This document shows positions 8,822 to 17,522 of a stretch of DNA of 64,000 nucleotides, piece by piece. The stretch spans positions 1 to 64,000 of the forward strand of contig JAFGNH010000035.1 in NCBI GenBank assembly GCA_016927115.1, read 5' to 3'. The DNA comes from Anaerolineales bacterium. GTDB taxonomy: Bacteria > Chloroflexota > Anaerolineae > Anaerolineales > E44-bin32. The notes beneath the pieces were generated by a model. That model worked only from the letters and a program-made list of their open reading frames with translations, made no database searches and had not been told where the DNA came from. The position numbers and the translations under genes are program-made. How positions within the stretch are numbered: the stretch's first letter is position 1; every line of letters begins with the position of its first letter.

Positions 8822-9701
8822 TGAGCCAGCCGCCCACTCTGCGTAATTTTTTCAGCGAGGATAACTCACTGTCATACACCCGCTTCTCTCCATCACCCAG
8901 CGCCAGTTCTGAGGTACGGATATATTTCACCAGACGGGTGAATCCAACCGGTTCGACAGACGCCGCCTGGTCTGAACCCCACATAGCCCTGTCGAGCGTA
9001 AAATGGCGTTCAACCAGCACAGCACCCATTCCGACAGCAACGACCGAGGGGATCAGGCCGACCTCATGCCCCGAGTACCCTACCGGCACATCAAACTCCT
9101 CCATAAGCTGCGGGATCATCCGCAGATTCAATTCATCGGGCGGGCAGGGATATGCGCTCGTACAATGTGTAATGAGGAGGTTATCCGTGCCCATCACTTC
9201 CACAGCTGCTCTGATCTGCTCCATGGTGGACATACCGGTGGATACGATCACAGATCGTCCGGTGCTCCGCATATGAGCGATCAGATCAAGATCGGTTAGA
9301 GCTGCTGAAGGGACTTTATAGGCAATCGGATCGAACTGTTCCAGAAAATCCACGGAGGGGATATCCCAGGCTGAAGCAAACCAATCAATACCAAGATCCC
9401 TGCAGAAACTGTCAATCTCCGTGTACTCATCCTTACCAAACTCAACTTTTTCACGGTATTCAAGATAGCTTATATAACCCCAGGGAGTCTCCCGCATTTT
9501 TGTTTTCTGGTCCGGTGGTACACACAGCTCCGGTGTGCGTTTCTGGAACTTCACTGCATCCGCACCGCTGTTTTTTGCAGCCCGGATCATTTCCCTGGTT
9601 ACAGCCAGATCACCGTTATGGTTAATCCCGATTTCCGCAATGACATAAGTCGGGTGTCCTTCTCCAACTGTTCGATTTCCCAGCTTTATCGTTTTGGCCA
9701 T
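8805..9701 (-). CDS. neuB: NeuB-family nonulosonate synthase lacking the SAF domain
   Basis: A 298-residue TIM-barrel enzyme of the N-acetylneuraminate synthase family, which condenses phosphoenolpyruvate with a six-carbon sugar to give a nine-carbon acid. Core motifs are present: AEIGINHNGDL, DAVKFQKR, YKVPSAALTD, STGMSTMEQ, HCTSAYPCP, GYSGHE and VERHFTLDR. The protein ends at about residue 298, with no C-terminal antifreeze-like (SAF) domain; full-length NeuB or PseI is about 340-350. The loop after HFTLDR reads MWGSDQAAS rather than the common PGPDHxAS, closer to phosphate-route synthases. It overlaps the NeuA fusion upstream and the capsule gene downstream. The exact nonulosonate (Neu5Ac, KDN or other) is not determinable here. 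Confidence 0.85.
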   Translation of the reverse strand: MAKTIKLGNRTVGEGHPTYVIAEIGINHNGDLAVTREMIRAAKNSGADAVKFQKRTPELCVPPDQKTKMRETPWGYISYLEYREKVEFGKDEYTEIDSFCRDLGIDWFASAWDIPSVDFLEQFDPIAYKVPSAALTDLDLIAHMRSTGRSVIVSTGMSTMEQIRAAVEVMGTDNLLITHCTSAYPCPPDELNLRMIPQLMEEFDVPVGYSGHEVGLIPSVVAVGMGAVLVERHFTLDRAMWGSDQAASVEPVGFTRLVKYIRTSELALGDGEKRVYDSELSSLKKLRRVGGWLSEDTR

Positions 9702-10933
9702 TCCTGTACCTCTCGTTTCATATTTGCCAGCAGCATGTCAGCAAGTTCTCGGACAGCTCCCCTGCCGCCCTTCTCGGAAACAACCAGGTCTGCCTGGAGA
9801 AGAACCTCGGGATGGGCATCGGTTGGGGCAAAGAAGCAGCCCACCAACGGATATACAGAGAGATCGTTCACATCGTTTCCCATATATACCACCCGGTCCT
9901 CTGCAAGATTTCTTTCCCTGAGGAGTATCTCGAGTGCAGCTTTTTTATCACCCACCCCCTGAGCAACCTCGATCTGAAGCTTGCGGCAGCGTGCTGTTAC
10001 GACCGGATTTGTTTCGGTAGACAGCACAATCACATCAATCCCGTGGGTTTTCAGCTGCCGGATCCCCCAGCCGTCACTGCGGTTGGCCGCCACCCACTCG
10101 ACCCCATCCTGATTTACCCACACCCGGTTGTCTGTCAGAACGCCATCAAAATCGAGCACAACCAGCTTCACATCTGTGGGAACCGGCCGGGGTGCACGAC
10201 CGGGCCGGACGAATGACAGATCACTGTTCTGTACACGCCATTCCGCCCATGCCCAGTCATTTAACGTATCAATATCCACAGTATAGGCAGGATCGATGTA
10301 TAGCGGGTAAATGCAATTTCCTGTCAGCGATTCTTTCTCAAGCACAGTTCGTATTCGAATAGCGTCGATGTGCCCGGTCTGCCAGAAGGTTTTTGGAAGT
10401 TTCTGGCGGGGCATATTATATGGCTCCTTAAATTCGTCCTGGAGGAGTGAGACAATCTCGCCATGCTCACCCGGACGCCACATCTTGTAGGGGTTCTGCC
10501 CGGAAGGCACCACACCGCGCACGCAGTCGGCATCCGGATGTGCCAGCAGCGTTTCCACAGCCGCATCCACACAATCTACCGGCCGCAGGGGAGATGTGGG
10601 GCGAAGCTGGATCACTACGTCCGGCTGATAACCTTCCTCAGCAGCCAGTTTGTTTAGCACATGTTTGAACACCGGGAAATCCGGTGTCTCGTCCTCGGCC
10701 AGTGATGCAGGCCGCAGGAAGGGAACCTCGCCACCATAGCTTGCGGCAACGCCTGCGATTTCCTCGCTGTCTGTTGATACAATTGTCCTGGTCACATACT
10801 TCGATTGCAGACCCGCTGCAATACTGTAGGCGATCAAAGGGTGTCCGGCCAGTTTCCGGATATTTTTCTGCGGTATCGATTTTGATCCACCCCTGGCAGG
10901 GATGATAGCCAGAACTTCTGTCTTTTTCACCAC
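9686..10933 (-). CDS. neuA: CMP-nonulosonate synthetase fused to KdsC-like HAD phosphatase
   Basis: A fusion of about 415 residues. Residues 1-225 are an acylneuraminate cytidylyltransferase: IIPARGGSKSIPQKNI is the CTP loop, followed by IQLRPTSPLR and YTVDIDTLNDW. Residues 235-410 are a HAD phosphatase of the KdsC type: LDFDGVLTDN (nucleophile motif), VLSTE (motif II), GDKK (motif III) and YMGNDVND (motif IV), all intact. Together they would dephosphorylate a nonulosonate-9-phosphate and then activate it with CTP. The start at 10933 (GTG) is chosen because GGAGG lies about 9 bases upstream; an earlier GTG at 10942 sits on that site. It overlaps the upstream SDR gene by 7 bases and NeuB by 16 bases, so the genes are coupled. 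Confidence 0.88.
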   Translation of the reverse strand: MVKKTEVLAIIPARGGSKSIPQKNIRKLAGHPLIAYSIAAGLQSKYVTRTIVSTDSEEIAGVAASYGGEVPFLRPASLAEDETPDFPVFKHVLNKLAAEEGYQPDVVIQLRPTSPLRPVDCVDAAVETLLAHPDADCVRGVVPSGQNPYKMWRPGEHGEIVSLLQDEFKEPYNMPRQKLPKTFWQTGHIDAIRIRTVLEKESLTGNCIYPLYIDPAYTVDIDTLNDWAWAEWRVQNSDLSFVRPGRAPRPVPTDVKLVVLDFDGVLTDNRVWVNQDGVEWVAANRSDGWGIRQLKTHGIDVIVLSTETNPVVTARCRKLQIEVAQGVGDKKAALEILLRERNLAEDRVVYMGNDVNDLSVYPLVGCFFAPTDAHPEVLLQADLVVSEKGGRGAVRELADMLLANMKREVQEWPKR

Positions 10934-11754
10934 GCAGTCCACCCTCCATCCACTACAAGGTTTGCACCGGTCATATATGTAGAAGCATCCGAGACCAGGA
11001 ACAGCAGCGCGGCGGCCATCTCATCGGGTTGAGCCATCCGGCCAAGGATCGTCTTCGCCGAATACCGTCGGACAAACTCATCATCATGCCCGGCGAATAC
11101 GCCTCCCGGTGTGAGAGTATTAACCCTGACTCCGCTTCCGGCAAAATACGCAGCCAGGTACCTTGTCAGGCCTACTGCCGCGGCTTTGGATACAGTGTAC
11201 GTAACCGGCTTGAAACTGGGCGGTTCTCCTTCACGCTGATAAAGCCTCTGGTCCGGTCCGACAAGCCCATATGTTGAAGAAACATTGATGATAGAACCTT
11301 TCCCGGCGGCGAGCATGGGTTTCGCAACAGCCTGGGAAAAGAGGAACATCCCTCCCACATTAACCTCGAGCTCACGCTTCCAGCTTTCGAATGGGTAATC
11401 CTCAAAGCGGTTTGAATGCTCCCCGGCATGGTCGGGGTCGAACTTCGGATTCATGGCCGCATTGTTCACCAGGGCATCGATTCTTCCGAATCGTTCCATC
11501 ACTGCATCGACCGCTGCACGAACCTGGTCTGGTTCAGCAATATCAGCTTGCAGCGGAAGACTTTCAACACCTTTTTCTTTAATTTCAGCTGACAGGGTAT
11601 GAACTGGCTTCCCTTCGATATCCACCATAACAGGAATCCCGCCGGCTTCGGCAACAGTATGGCTGTATTGCCTTCCGAGCAGCCCTGCCGCCCCCGTTAT
11701 GATCACTACCCGGCCCTTAAGTGAAAATCTATCAAGTATCGAATTCTTCTTCAC
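10927..11754 (-). CDS. SDR-family oxidoreductase
   Basis: A 275-residue classical short-chain dehydrogenase/reductase. It has the cofactor motif TGAAGLLGRQY, NNAAMNP, the catalytic Ser in INVSSTYG, and YTVSK as the YxxxK dyad. The C-terminal MTGANLVVDGGW is typical of 3-oxoacyl reductase-like or sugar dehydrogenases. The start is GTG at 11754, in a 4-base overlap with the sulfotransferase stop. Its position next to neuA and neuB suggests it modifies the nonulosonate or its precursor. The substrate is unknown. Confidence 0.85.
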   Translation of the reverse strand: MKKNSILDRFSLKGRVVIITGAAGLLGRQYSHTVAEAGGIPVMVDIEGKPVHTLSAEIKEKGVESLPLQADIAEPDQVRAAVDAVMERFGRIDALVNNAAMNPKFDPDHAGEHSNRFEDYPFESWKRELEVNVGGMFLFSQAVAKPMLAAGKGSIINVSSTYGLVGPDQRLYQREGEPPSFKPVTYTVSKAAAVGLTRYLAAYFAGSGVRVNTLTPGGVFAGHDDEFVRRYSAKTILGRMAQPDEMAAALLFLVSDASTYMTGANLVVDGGWTAW

Positions 11755-12773
11755 AATTCTGTTTCCTCATCTTCCAGATGTGAGTATTGTTCAGATGAAG
11801 CAGACTGCATCCTGTCTCTCCGTCTTCTATCGATCACATAGTCTATCCAAAAGAACCAATCGGACAACTTCACAGGTTCCTCAAGGGTATAATCCCAGCG
11901 CCGCATCAGAAATACAAGCGCAGCTTCAATCTGACGGACTTCTTTTGATGAAAGTGAATCCCTCCATCTGCCTTTTGGAACACTGCTGACCGCCTCGAAA
12001 CGATTCCCGAACATGGAGTTTCCATGCCAGGCCTTCCCTGCTTTGCTTGGCTGAAACATGGCAGGGTTTTCTTTAATTTCAAGGAACTGCCGTACACGTT
12101 CCATAGTCTCCGCCGGCCGCGAAATCAGGTCTTCAAATCGAATGCACAGATAGTGGTTTTTTCCAAACCGCCTGAGATTTTTCCGGGCTGTACGTGTAGA
12201 ACTTCTCCACGAATAGGCAAAATCGAATGGAGACCAATCGGGATGTTTCTTATGATAAGACGTAAAGTTATCACGGGGATCTCTGATGACCTGAATGCAG
12301 CGTGCATCCGGCCAGTATTTAAAGATCCGGCTTGTATACTTCTCATTATAAGGAGTCTTCTCCACCCAGCGAACCGTCTGTTCTGAAAGCTGGCCGCTGA
12401 TTTCGCCATATGCGAACATGGCAGCGGGAAGCAGGTTCCTATCCTCAAAACCCAGTTTCTCCATCCAATTTCGATACGCATGATTGGCAGCTTCAAAAGA
12501 GAAAGCCGAATAATCCCGATCGGGATAGCCCTCCTGGCTTGGCGGTGGATTGGCTGCATCCCACTCGAACATGTGGATCAGATGGAACTTCGCCTGGTCA
12601 ATTTTCTGTTCAATTGTTTTTCCTGCTGTCAATCGATCAAAACGACGGAAGTACGCGGACTCCTCTGGATATACCAGCAGCTGCGGGTGTGAATCCAGCA
12701 GTGACAACAGGAGACTTGTCCCTGATTTCGGATGCCCACAAATAAAGGTTGCCTGCCCTGCCAGTTCTGTCAT
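11751..12773 (-). CDS. Sulfotransferase, copy 4 (distinct subfamily)
   Basis: A 340-residue sulfotransferase. FICGHPKSGTSLLLSLLDSHP holds the 5'-phosphosulfate loop and QVIRDPRDNFTSYHK the 3'-phosphate-binding Arg and Ser. The HPKSGTS..L.LLDSHPQL signature and the greater length place it in the PF13469-like group, separate from the three shorter copies at 4461-7153. The C-terminal RKGxxGxW loop is not obvious; a GRWRDSLSSKEV segment may replace it. It sits between the SDR and the Gfo/Idh gene, so it may sulfate the sugar made by this subcluster. Confidence 0.85.
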   Translation of the reverse strand: MTELAGQATFICGHPKSGTSLLLSLLDSHPQLLVYPEESAYFRRFDRLTAGKTIEQKIDQAKFHLIHMFEWDAANPPPSQEGYPDRDYSAFSFEAANHAYRNWMEKLGFEDRNLLPAAMFAYGEISGQLSEQTVRWVEKTPYNEKYTSRIFKYWPDARCIQVIRDPRDNFTSYHKKHPDWSPFDFAYSWRSSTRTARKNLRRFGKNHYLCIRFEDLISRPAETMERVRQFLEIKENPAMFQPSKAGKAWHGNSMFGNRFEAVSSVPKGRWRDSLSSKEVRQIEAALVFLMRRWDYTLEEPVKLSDWFFWIDYVIDRRRRDRMQSASSEQYSHLEDEETEL

Positions 12774-12774
12774 G

Positions 12775-13779
12775 CTAAGTTCTCATTTCCCTCAAGAACA
12801 CCCTGCAGCCCTGGTGATCTGACCTTTGCGACGCAAGTGCAATCTCAAGCGAGCGGATGCCGTCATCGAGGCTGCAGGCAGGCTGTTCTGTTCCATTCAC
12901 AACATCAAGAAAGTTCTTCATCTCATCCAAAAACAGAGTGTTCCGCTCAAACTGCTGCGGTGGTGTCCACTGCTGCCATGTATCTTTCCCTGCTTCTATC
13001 CAGGACACGGAACCATCTGCGTTATCCCATTTGATTCGGCCATTTTCCGTTGTGACCTCCAATGTGTGGCTGGCCGGACGCTGCACATAATCCAGATGGA
13101 CACTCCCCAGCACATCATTCTCAAAGTCGAGCAGGATCTCGGCTGTATCTTCCACATCCAACCCTGCCAACCGCCCGGAGCGCAGGTCCGCATTAACTGA
13201 TTCTACCTCGCCAAACAGCATCCGGAGGTAGTCGAGCGGATGGCAGAGTGTCAGCACTACGCCCCCTCCCAGGTCTTTACGGGCGCTGTATGAATCCCGG
13301 TAATCTTCCCACGGATGCCAGTCGGGGAGATATTCACCCCAGTGCACCCTGACATAAAGCGGTTTCCCCAATGTTTCCTGTGCCAGAAGATCCTGGGCCT
13401 TCTTCATTCCGGGATGGAAGCGGAACTGGAAGCCCACCAGTACCTGCCCTCCGCCTTGATGGACAGCCTGCTTCAGCTCTTCAATACGCTTCAGATCATG
13501 CGATATCGGTTTCTCCAACAGCAGGCTGCAACCTGCCGCTGCAGCCGGTATGGCAATATCCATATGGAAGGCAGTTGGGTTGGACACGATTACAGCGTCC
13601 GGCTGCCGGTTTTTCAGTGCAAGCTGAATATCCGTCTCAACCGGGAATCCCGCCAATTCATCATCCGGCAGGGTGCCCCTCCCTGAGCGCAGCAGGACGA
13701 TATCTTCTTCGCCCAGCGCCAGAAGATTTCGCAGGTGCCGTCTTCCTATTGAGCCCAGGCCGGCAATAAGCGTTCTCAT
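12775..13779 (-). CDS. Gfo/Idh/MocA-family sugar oxidoreductase
   Basis: A 334-residue NAD(P)-dependent oxidoreductase. The N-terminal Rossmann motif is LIAGLGSIGRRH, SNPTAFHM follows, and LLEKPISHD holds the conserved EKP lysine. The C-terminal half has GGVVLTLCHPLDYLRMLFG, with the catalytic His/Asp region of the family. Such enzymes oxidise or reduce sugar or nucleotide-sugar ring positions. The start at 13779 has AAGGGG 4 bases upstream. Its place beside NeuB and NeuA suggests a role in making or tailoring a nonulosonate precursor; this is inferred from context. Confidence 0.85.
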   Translation of the reverse strand: MRTLIAGLGSIGRRHLRNLLALGEEDIVLLRSGRGTLPDDELAGFPVETDIQLALKNRQPDAVIVSNPTAFHMDIAIPAAAAGCSLLLEKPISHDLKRIEELKQAVHQGGGQVLVGFQFRFHPGMKKAQDLLAQETLGKPLYVRVHWGEYLPDWHPWEDYRDSYSARKDLGGGVVLTLCHPLDYLRMLFGEVESVNADLRSGRLAGLDVEDTAEILLDFENDVLGSVHLDYVQRPASHTLEVTTENGRIKWDNADGSVSWIEAGKDTWQQWTPPQQFERNTLFLDEMKNFLDVVNGTEQPACSLDDGIRSLEIALASQRSDHQGCRVFLREMRT

Positions 13780-13791
13780 CGAGCCCCTTCC

Positions 13792-14649
13792 TCAGACATT
13801 ATTTCCCCGCAGCAGACGCTTCTCTTCTTTCCTCAGCGCCATGTTTGCTTTCCAGTAGTACCAGAGCTGAAACAACATGACCTGGACAGCAGGCCATTCC
13901 CGAAAAGCTTTCTTTACCAGATCTCGTTTCAGACTCCGGGCGATCTCACGAAACATACTCTTCCAGCTGAAATGCCTTCCCACTCCAAGGCGGCTTTCAG
14001 CTTCGAATGGCAGATATCGGCGTGCTTTATCCACCATATCCATATAACCATCCACCCAATCATGGAAAATCGCCTCGTTTTTCTGGCGCAAAAGACAAAG
14101 AGAAAAATATCCTTCCTTGAGGACATCTCCCCGATGGTGAACATATCCTTTGAAGTGATTACGCTCCCGATGTGCCAGTGCGCGGTAGACTCTGGTACCC
14201 CCTTTTTGTCCATAGCGCAGTACTTTTCCACCGAAGCCTGTTGCCAATGGAAGATAAACTGCGCCCAGGCCTGTATTGTCATATCGGGCAATCATGGATT
14301 TAATCCTTACACCCATATTTTCCGGCAGGTACAGGTCTGGAGAAACGAAGACTATCCAGTCGTTGTTCGTATGGCGGCATGCATCCTCCCAGGCTTTTTC
14401 AGCAAATGGCACCCATGGATGCTCCAGCACTTTTGCGCCATTCTCCCGGGCTACTTCAACTGAATTATCGGTGCATCCGATATCGACGACGATAATATCA
14501 TCACAAAAATCAAGCCTGCTGATACATTCCGGCAAATACTGTGCTTCGTTGTATGTAACAATAACAGCAGAAATATGAACATCCTCAATATTACGAGTAT
14601 TGTCCGGATCCGGGTTTAATAAAAACTCACTCTGTTTTGAGTCCTTCAT
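13792..14649 (-). CDS. Glycosyltransferase family 2 (WaaE/KdtX-like)
   Basis: A 285-residue GT2 enzyme with an N-terminal extension of about 25 polar residues. The GT-A core reads SAVIVTYNEAQYLPECI and IIVVDIGCTDNSVEVA. A short FVSPDLYLP stands where the DxD-type metal site is expected. The middle segment (HRERNHFKGYVHHRG) resembles lipopolysaccharide-core GT2 enzymes of the WaaE type. The C-terminus is basic and aromatic and probably lies on the membrane. About 100 bases separate it from the next gene upstream. Confidence 0.82.
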   Translation of the reverse strand: MKDSKQSEFLLNPDPDNTRNIEDVHISAVIVTYNEAQYLPECISRLDFCDDIIVVDIGCTDNSVEVARENGAKVLEHPWVPFAEKAWEDACRHTNNDWIVFVSPDLYLPENMGVRIKSMIARYDNTGLGAVYLPLATGFGGKVLRYGQKGGTRVYRALAHRERNHFKGYVHHRGDVLKEGYFSLCLLRQKNEAIFHDWVDGYMDMVDKARRYLPFEAESRLGVGRHFSWKSMFREIARSLKRDLVKKAFREWPAVQVMLFQLWYYWKANMALRKEEKRLLRGNNV

Positions 14650-14751
14650 GGCGCCTCTGTTTCCTGTATTAAAGACCTTCTCATAATAAATTCACCATCC
14701 TGCTGCCAAACAGTAACTATTCCTGTTCGACACTTACATTACGCCTGATAT

Positions 14752-15759
14752 CTAATTCCTATCCAGCTGACCCCGATTTAGAATAATAAACAGGCGATGA
14801 TAGACTGATTTGAGTAGTTTTCTCATCCCGGGGATTTTAAGAATAACTTTCGACAAAAAAGAGCTTTTATTGTTTTCTAACCTTTTTTGTGACCTCTCAT
14901 CAGCTAAAGGCCCGACTTCCGAAAGATCTTTCGGCAGTGCGTTACCCATATGTCGAACCTTACGATCCATTGTGCTCAAACGAAGGTAACCCAGCTTCTC
15001 TACAGCCTTATCAAGCGCTGCCATCTCCCGCATCAGGCGACCGGTCCATTCAGGCATGAGGGCCTGCAGGAGTACTTCCCTTGGTGAGATAAACTGGAAA
15101 TGGTTCGCCATGGCGAACGCCTTTTTTCCGTGATAATGCAGAATGATATCCTGCATATCAGCAGTATTTCTGCCGTGTACCTCCGGATCCCTGCCTGTGC
15201 TCAAGCAAAAATCCCGCTCCCATTCATCCGGAATAAAACGGCCATATTCCAGACTGAGTTCCGGATCCTTCTCCGCATAATCCATGTTGCTCTGGATGAA
15301 ATCTCTGAAACGAATCCGGATTCCCACACCACTTACCATCCCGACATTGGGAAAATGGTCCAGCAGCTCAAGCTGGGGTTCCAGCCAGCCCGGATAATGG
15401 TAAACATCATCGTCACAGTATGCCACGATCTCACCAGGTGCAGCACCGAAAATCATCTTCAACGCACCAGTTTTCCCAATGTTCTCCCGGCTGGACAGGA
15501 GGTATTGAATCTTCCCTTCAAGACGAAGGTTTTCAAGGTAGGCGCTGACTTCCTGACAGCTTCCGTTATTGAATACCATCAGGTCGACAGGGACATCCGT
15601 GTTCTGCTGAAGACTGCCGAGGCATACCTTCAAGATATCGAGCCGCTCGGTGAAGTATCCCTCCATCACCGGTATGTAGGTCAGAACAGCTGCAGTTACC
15701 CTTGCGGGTCTGTAGCCGGCCACCTGATCTCTGGCTGGATTCACTCCAATTCTTCGCAT
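14752..15759 (-). CDS. Glycosyltransferase family 2-like protein
   Basis: A 335-residue protein with a GT-A-type core: AAVLTYIPVMEGYFTERL, then LMVFNNGSCQEV, a NIGKTGALK segment, and AYCDDDVYHYPGWLEP, which supplies an Asp-rich metal site. The C-terminal third is unlike common GT2 families and contains no clear membrane helix. The start at 15759 has GAGAAGG upstream. It is followed by a putative transferase of unknown family at 15793, here transcribed before it. The sugar is unknown. Confidence 0.7.
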   Translation of the reverse strand: MRRIGVNPARDQVAGYRPARVTAAVLTYIPVMEGYFTERLDILKVCLGSLQQNTDVPVDLMVFNNGSCQEVSAYLENLRLEGKIQYLLSSRENIGKTGALKMIFGAAPGEIVAYCDDDVYHYPGWLEPQLELLDHFPNVGMVSGVGIRIRFRDFIQSNMDYAEKDPELSLEYGRFIPDEWERDFCLSTGRDPEVHGRNTADMQDIILHYHGKKAFAMANHFQFISPREVLLQALMPEWTGRLMREMAALDKAVEKLGYLRLSTMDRKVRHMGNALPKDLSEVGPLADERSQKRLENNKSSFLSKVILKIPGMRKLLKSVYHRLFIILNRGQLDRN

Positions 15760-15792
15760 ATCGCCTTCTCTTTACATCTCCCCGTTCCCAGA

Positions 15793-16695
15793 CTATTCAC
15801 GATTCATAATCTGGCGAAATACCTGAGGAATCTTCTTTGGATGGAAAAGCAGATGAACAAGTGTGCTGATTTTCCCTGCACCCGCGCGCGCTATCAGACT
15901 CATCTCCACACGTCGCAGCAGCCCGCGCCAACGAAGCGGTTTTCGCCGCAGAAAATCAGGGGTAAGCTCCCAGTTGGCATCACGCAGCTTGAACACAGTC
16001 AGATGTCCACCGCCCATACGTACATTCTCATAACTTTCCGGCAGACGGTAATGCGGTTTGCCATCCGGCAGGTGGGCGTAATCATGATTCTGGTGCACAA
16101 TCGTCACCGTCTGGGTGGCATCGATAACAGGTGCACCGCTGTGCCTGCATGCGTATATCATCCAGTTATCCCAGCCGGCCCGGCCGAGCGCAAACGGCGG
16201 AATAGTCGTGTACATCGTTCTGGGGTAGACAAAGTAATCACTTCCTGCGGGTTTGTGCAGAATACCAGCCTGGCTGATCCGCTGTCGCAGGGCGGATTCC
16301 CAATCTCCGGAAAATTCAAGTTGTTCGGTCACGTCCAGATCCCAGCGCCTGCCGATCAACAGGAAACGTTCAAATTTTTCCTGTGCCCGTACCACCGCCG
16401 GAAGGAGATTTTTGAAGAGAATTATGTCCGCATTGACATAAACCATCAGGGGTTGTGTGGAATGCTGGTGCGCCGTAGCAAAGATTGAGCTCAGCAGCGG
16501 TGTGCCATACTCATTACGTTCCACATCCGGGAAATACCGTACACCAACCTCTGCGGCGGCTTCTGCAATACCTGCTTCATCACCAATGACAAACACTTCC
16601 ACCCCATCCAGCGCAGCCCAGGAACGCAGCGCGTTGTACTGGATCACACCAATCGGACCTTCAAATGGTTTGGGGGCACTGAATATTGTTAGCAT
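15793..16695 (-). CDS. Putative glycosyltransferase of uncertain family
   Basis: A 300-residue soluble protein I do not recognise with certainty. It starts MLTIFSAPKPF, has alternating strand-helix segments, and contains YVNADIILFKNLLP, in which NAD could act as a DxD-like metal site. AGWDNWMIYACRHSG and TIVHQNHDYAH are conserved-looking blocks. Proteins of this shape occur beside GT2 genes in glycan clusters and are usually called glycosyltransferase-like. The neighbours (SpsF-like enzyme upstream, GT2-like downstream) support a role in glycan assembly. Confidence 0.6.
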   Translation of the reverse strand: MLTIFSAPKPFEGPIGVIQYNALRSWAALDGVEVFVIGDEAGIAEAAAEVGVRYFPDVERNEYGTPLLSSIFATAHQHSTQPLMVYVNADIILFKNLLPAVVRAQEKFERFLLIGRRWDLDVTEQLEFSGDWESALRQRISQAGILHKPAGSDYFVYPRTMYTTIPPFALGRAGWDNWMIYACRHSGAPVIDATQTVTIVHQNHDYAHLPDGKPHYRLPESYENVRMGGGHLTVFKLRDANWELTPDFLRRKPLRWRGLLRRVEMSLIARAGAGKISTLVHLLFHPKKIPQVFRQIMNRE

Positions 16696-16715
16696 AATCG
16701 TTTTCTCGTACCTGT

Positions 16716-17522
16716 TTATCCTTTTTCAACCACCGTACCAGAGTCCATGCTGCCGCGGGAGTCAGTCTCCCGGAATCCTTTATGCCGGATATGGGCATTG
16801 ATCGAAACCAGCTCAGGCTCCTGCTCCAGCAAATTCAGCACATCCATCCATCGGAAATGCGCCCGATCCGCCAGCAGCCGGTAGACCCGGCGTACAAACT
16901 CCAGATCCTCGGGTGTGTCTACAGTCCAGCGTAAATGGCCATACTCGCCTTCCGCTTCGACAGATACGAGCGGGAATTTTCCGGGTGTATCGTAGAAAAA
17001 CGGCGTTACGTGTTCCCGTTGATAAGGCTCTTCCGCATCCGAAAAAGCCCTCTCCAGACCGTCCCTGGTGAACACCTCCACATCCAGCCCGATCGGATAG
17101 GTATAACGCTGCAGGCGATTGCTGGCATACACGGCTGCCGGCTGCTGAAGAAATTTATCAATCGTTCGATCGATCACATCCGGATCGATCAACGGGCAGT
17201 CTGCTGTGATACGTACTATTGTTTGCCCGTCAAACGTTTCTGCTGCAAGATGGTAGCGAGCCAGCACATCGAACACAGGTCCCCGGCAGAAGGGATATCC
17301 TTGCTGTTCGCAGAAGGCTGCAACCGGATCATCCTCCGGGTCGATCGTCGTTGCCACGATCACATCATCCAGCAGTGCTGCTTGCTTTGCTCTTTCCACG
17401 ACACGGGCAAGCATCGGCCTGCCGGCGATATCCAGAAGGACTTTATCAGGAAGCCGGCTGGAGCCCATCCGGGCCTGGATTACTGCAAGAATTGGTTTCC
17501 GTATCTCCGGCACCTGTTTCAT
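16716..17522 (-). CDS. spsF: SpsF-like cytidylyltransferase
   Basis: A protein of about 268 residues related to the CMP-sugar synthetase superfamily and to SpsF of Bacillus spore-coat glycan synthesis. It has VIQARMGSSRLPDKVLLDIAG (nucleotide loop), VATTIDPEDDPV, and RITADCPLIDP, the metal and product site. It probably activates the acid made by the NeuB-like enzyme at 18625. The start chosen is the ATG at 17522, giving a 4-base overlap with the GT4 gene. A TTG-started extension to 17588 would run through that gene and is unlikely. Confidence 0.85.
   Translation of the reverse strand: MKQVPEIRKPILAVIQARMGSSRLPDKVLLDIAGRPMLARVVERAKQAALLDDVIVATTIDPEDDPVAAFCEQQGYPFCRGPVFDVLARYHLAAETFDGQTIVRITADCPLIDPDVIDRTIDKFLQQPAAVYASNRLQRYTYPIGLDVEVFTRDGLERAFSDAEEPYQREHVTPFFYDTPGKFPLVSVEAEGEYGHLRWTVDTPEDLEFVRRVYRLLADRAHFRWMDVLNLLEQEPELVSINAHIRHKGFRETDSRGSMDSGTVVEKG

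Noticed and set aside
15100-16488. A 462-codon plus-strand open frame opposite two transferase genes
   Set aside because: It lies antisense to 14752-15759 and 15793-16695, which have better starts and recognisable motifs. The plus-strand product has no domain, no ribosome site and atypical composition.
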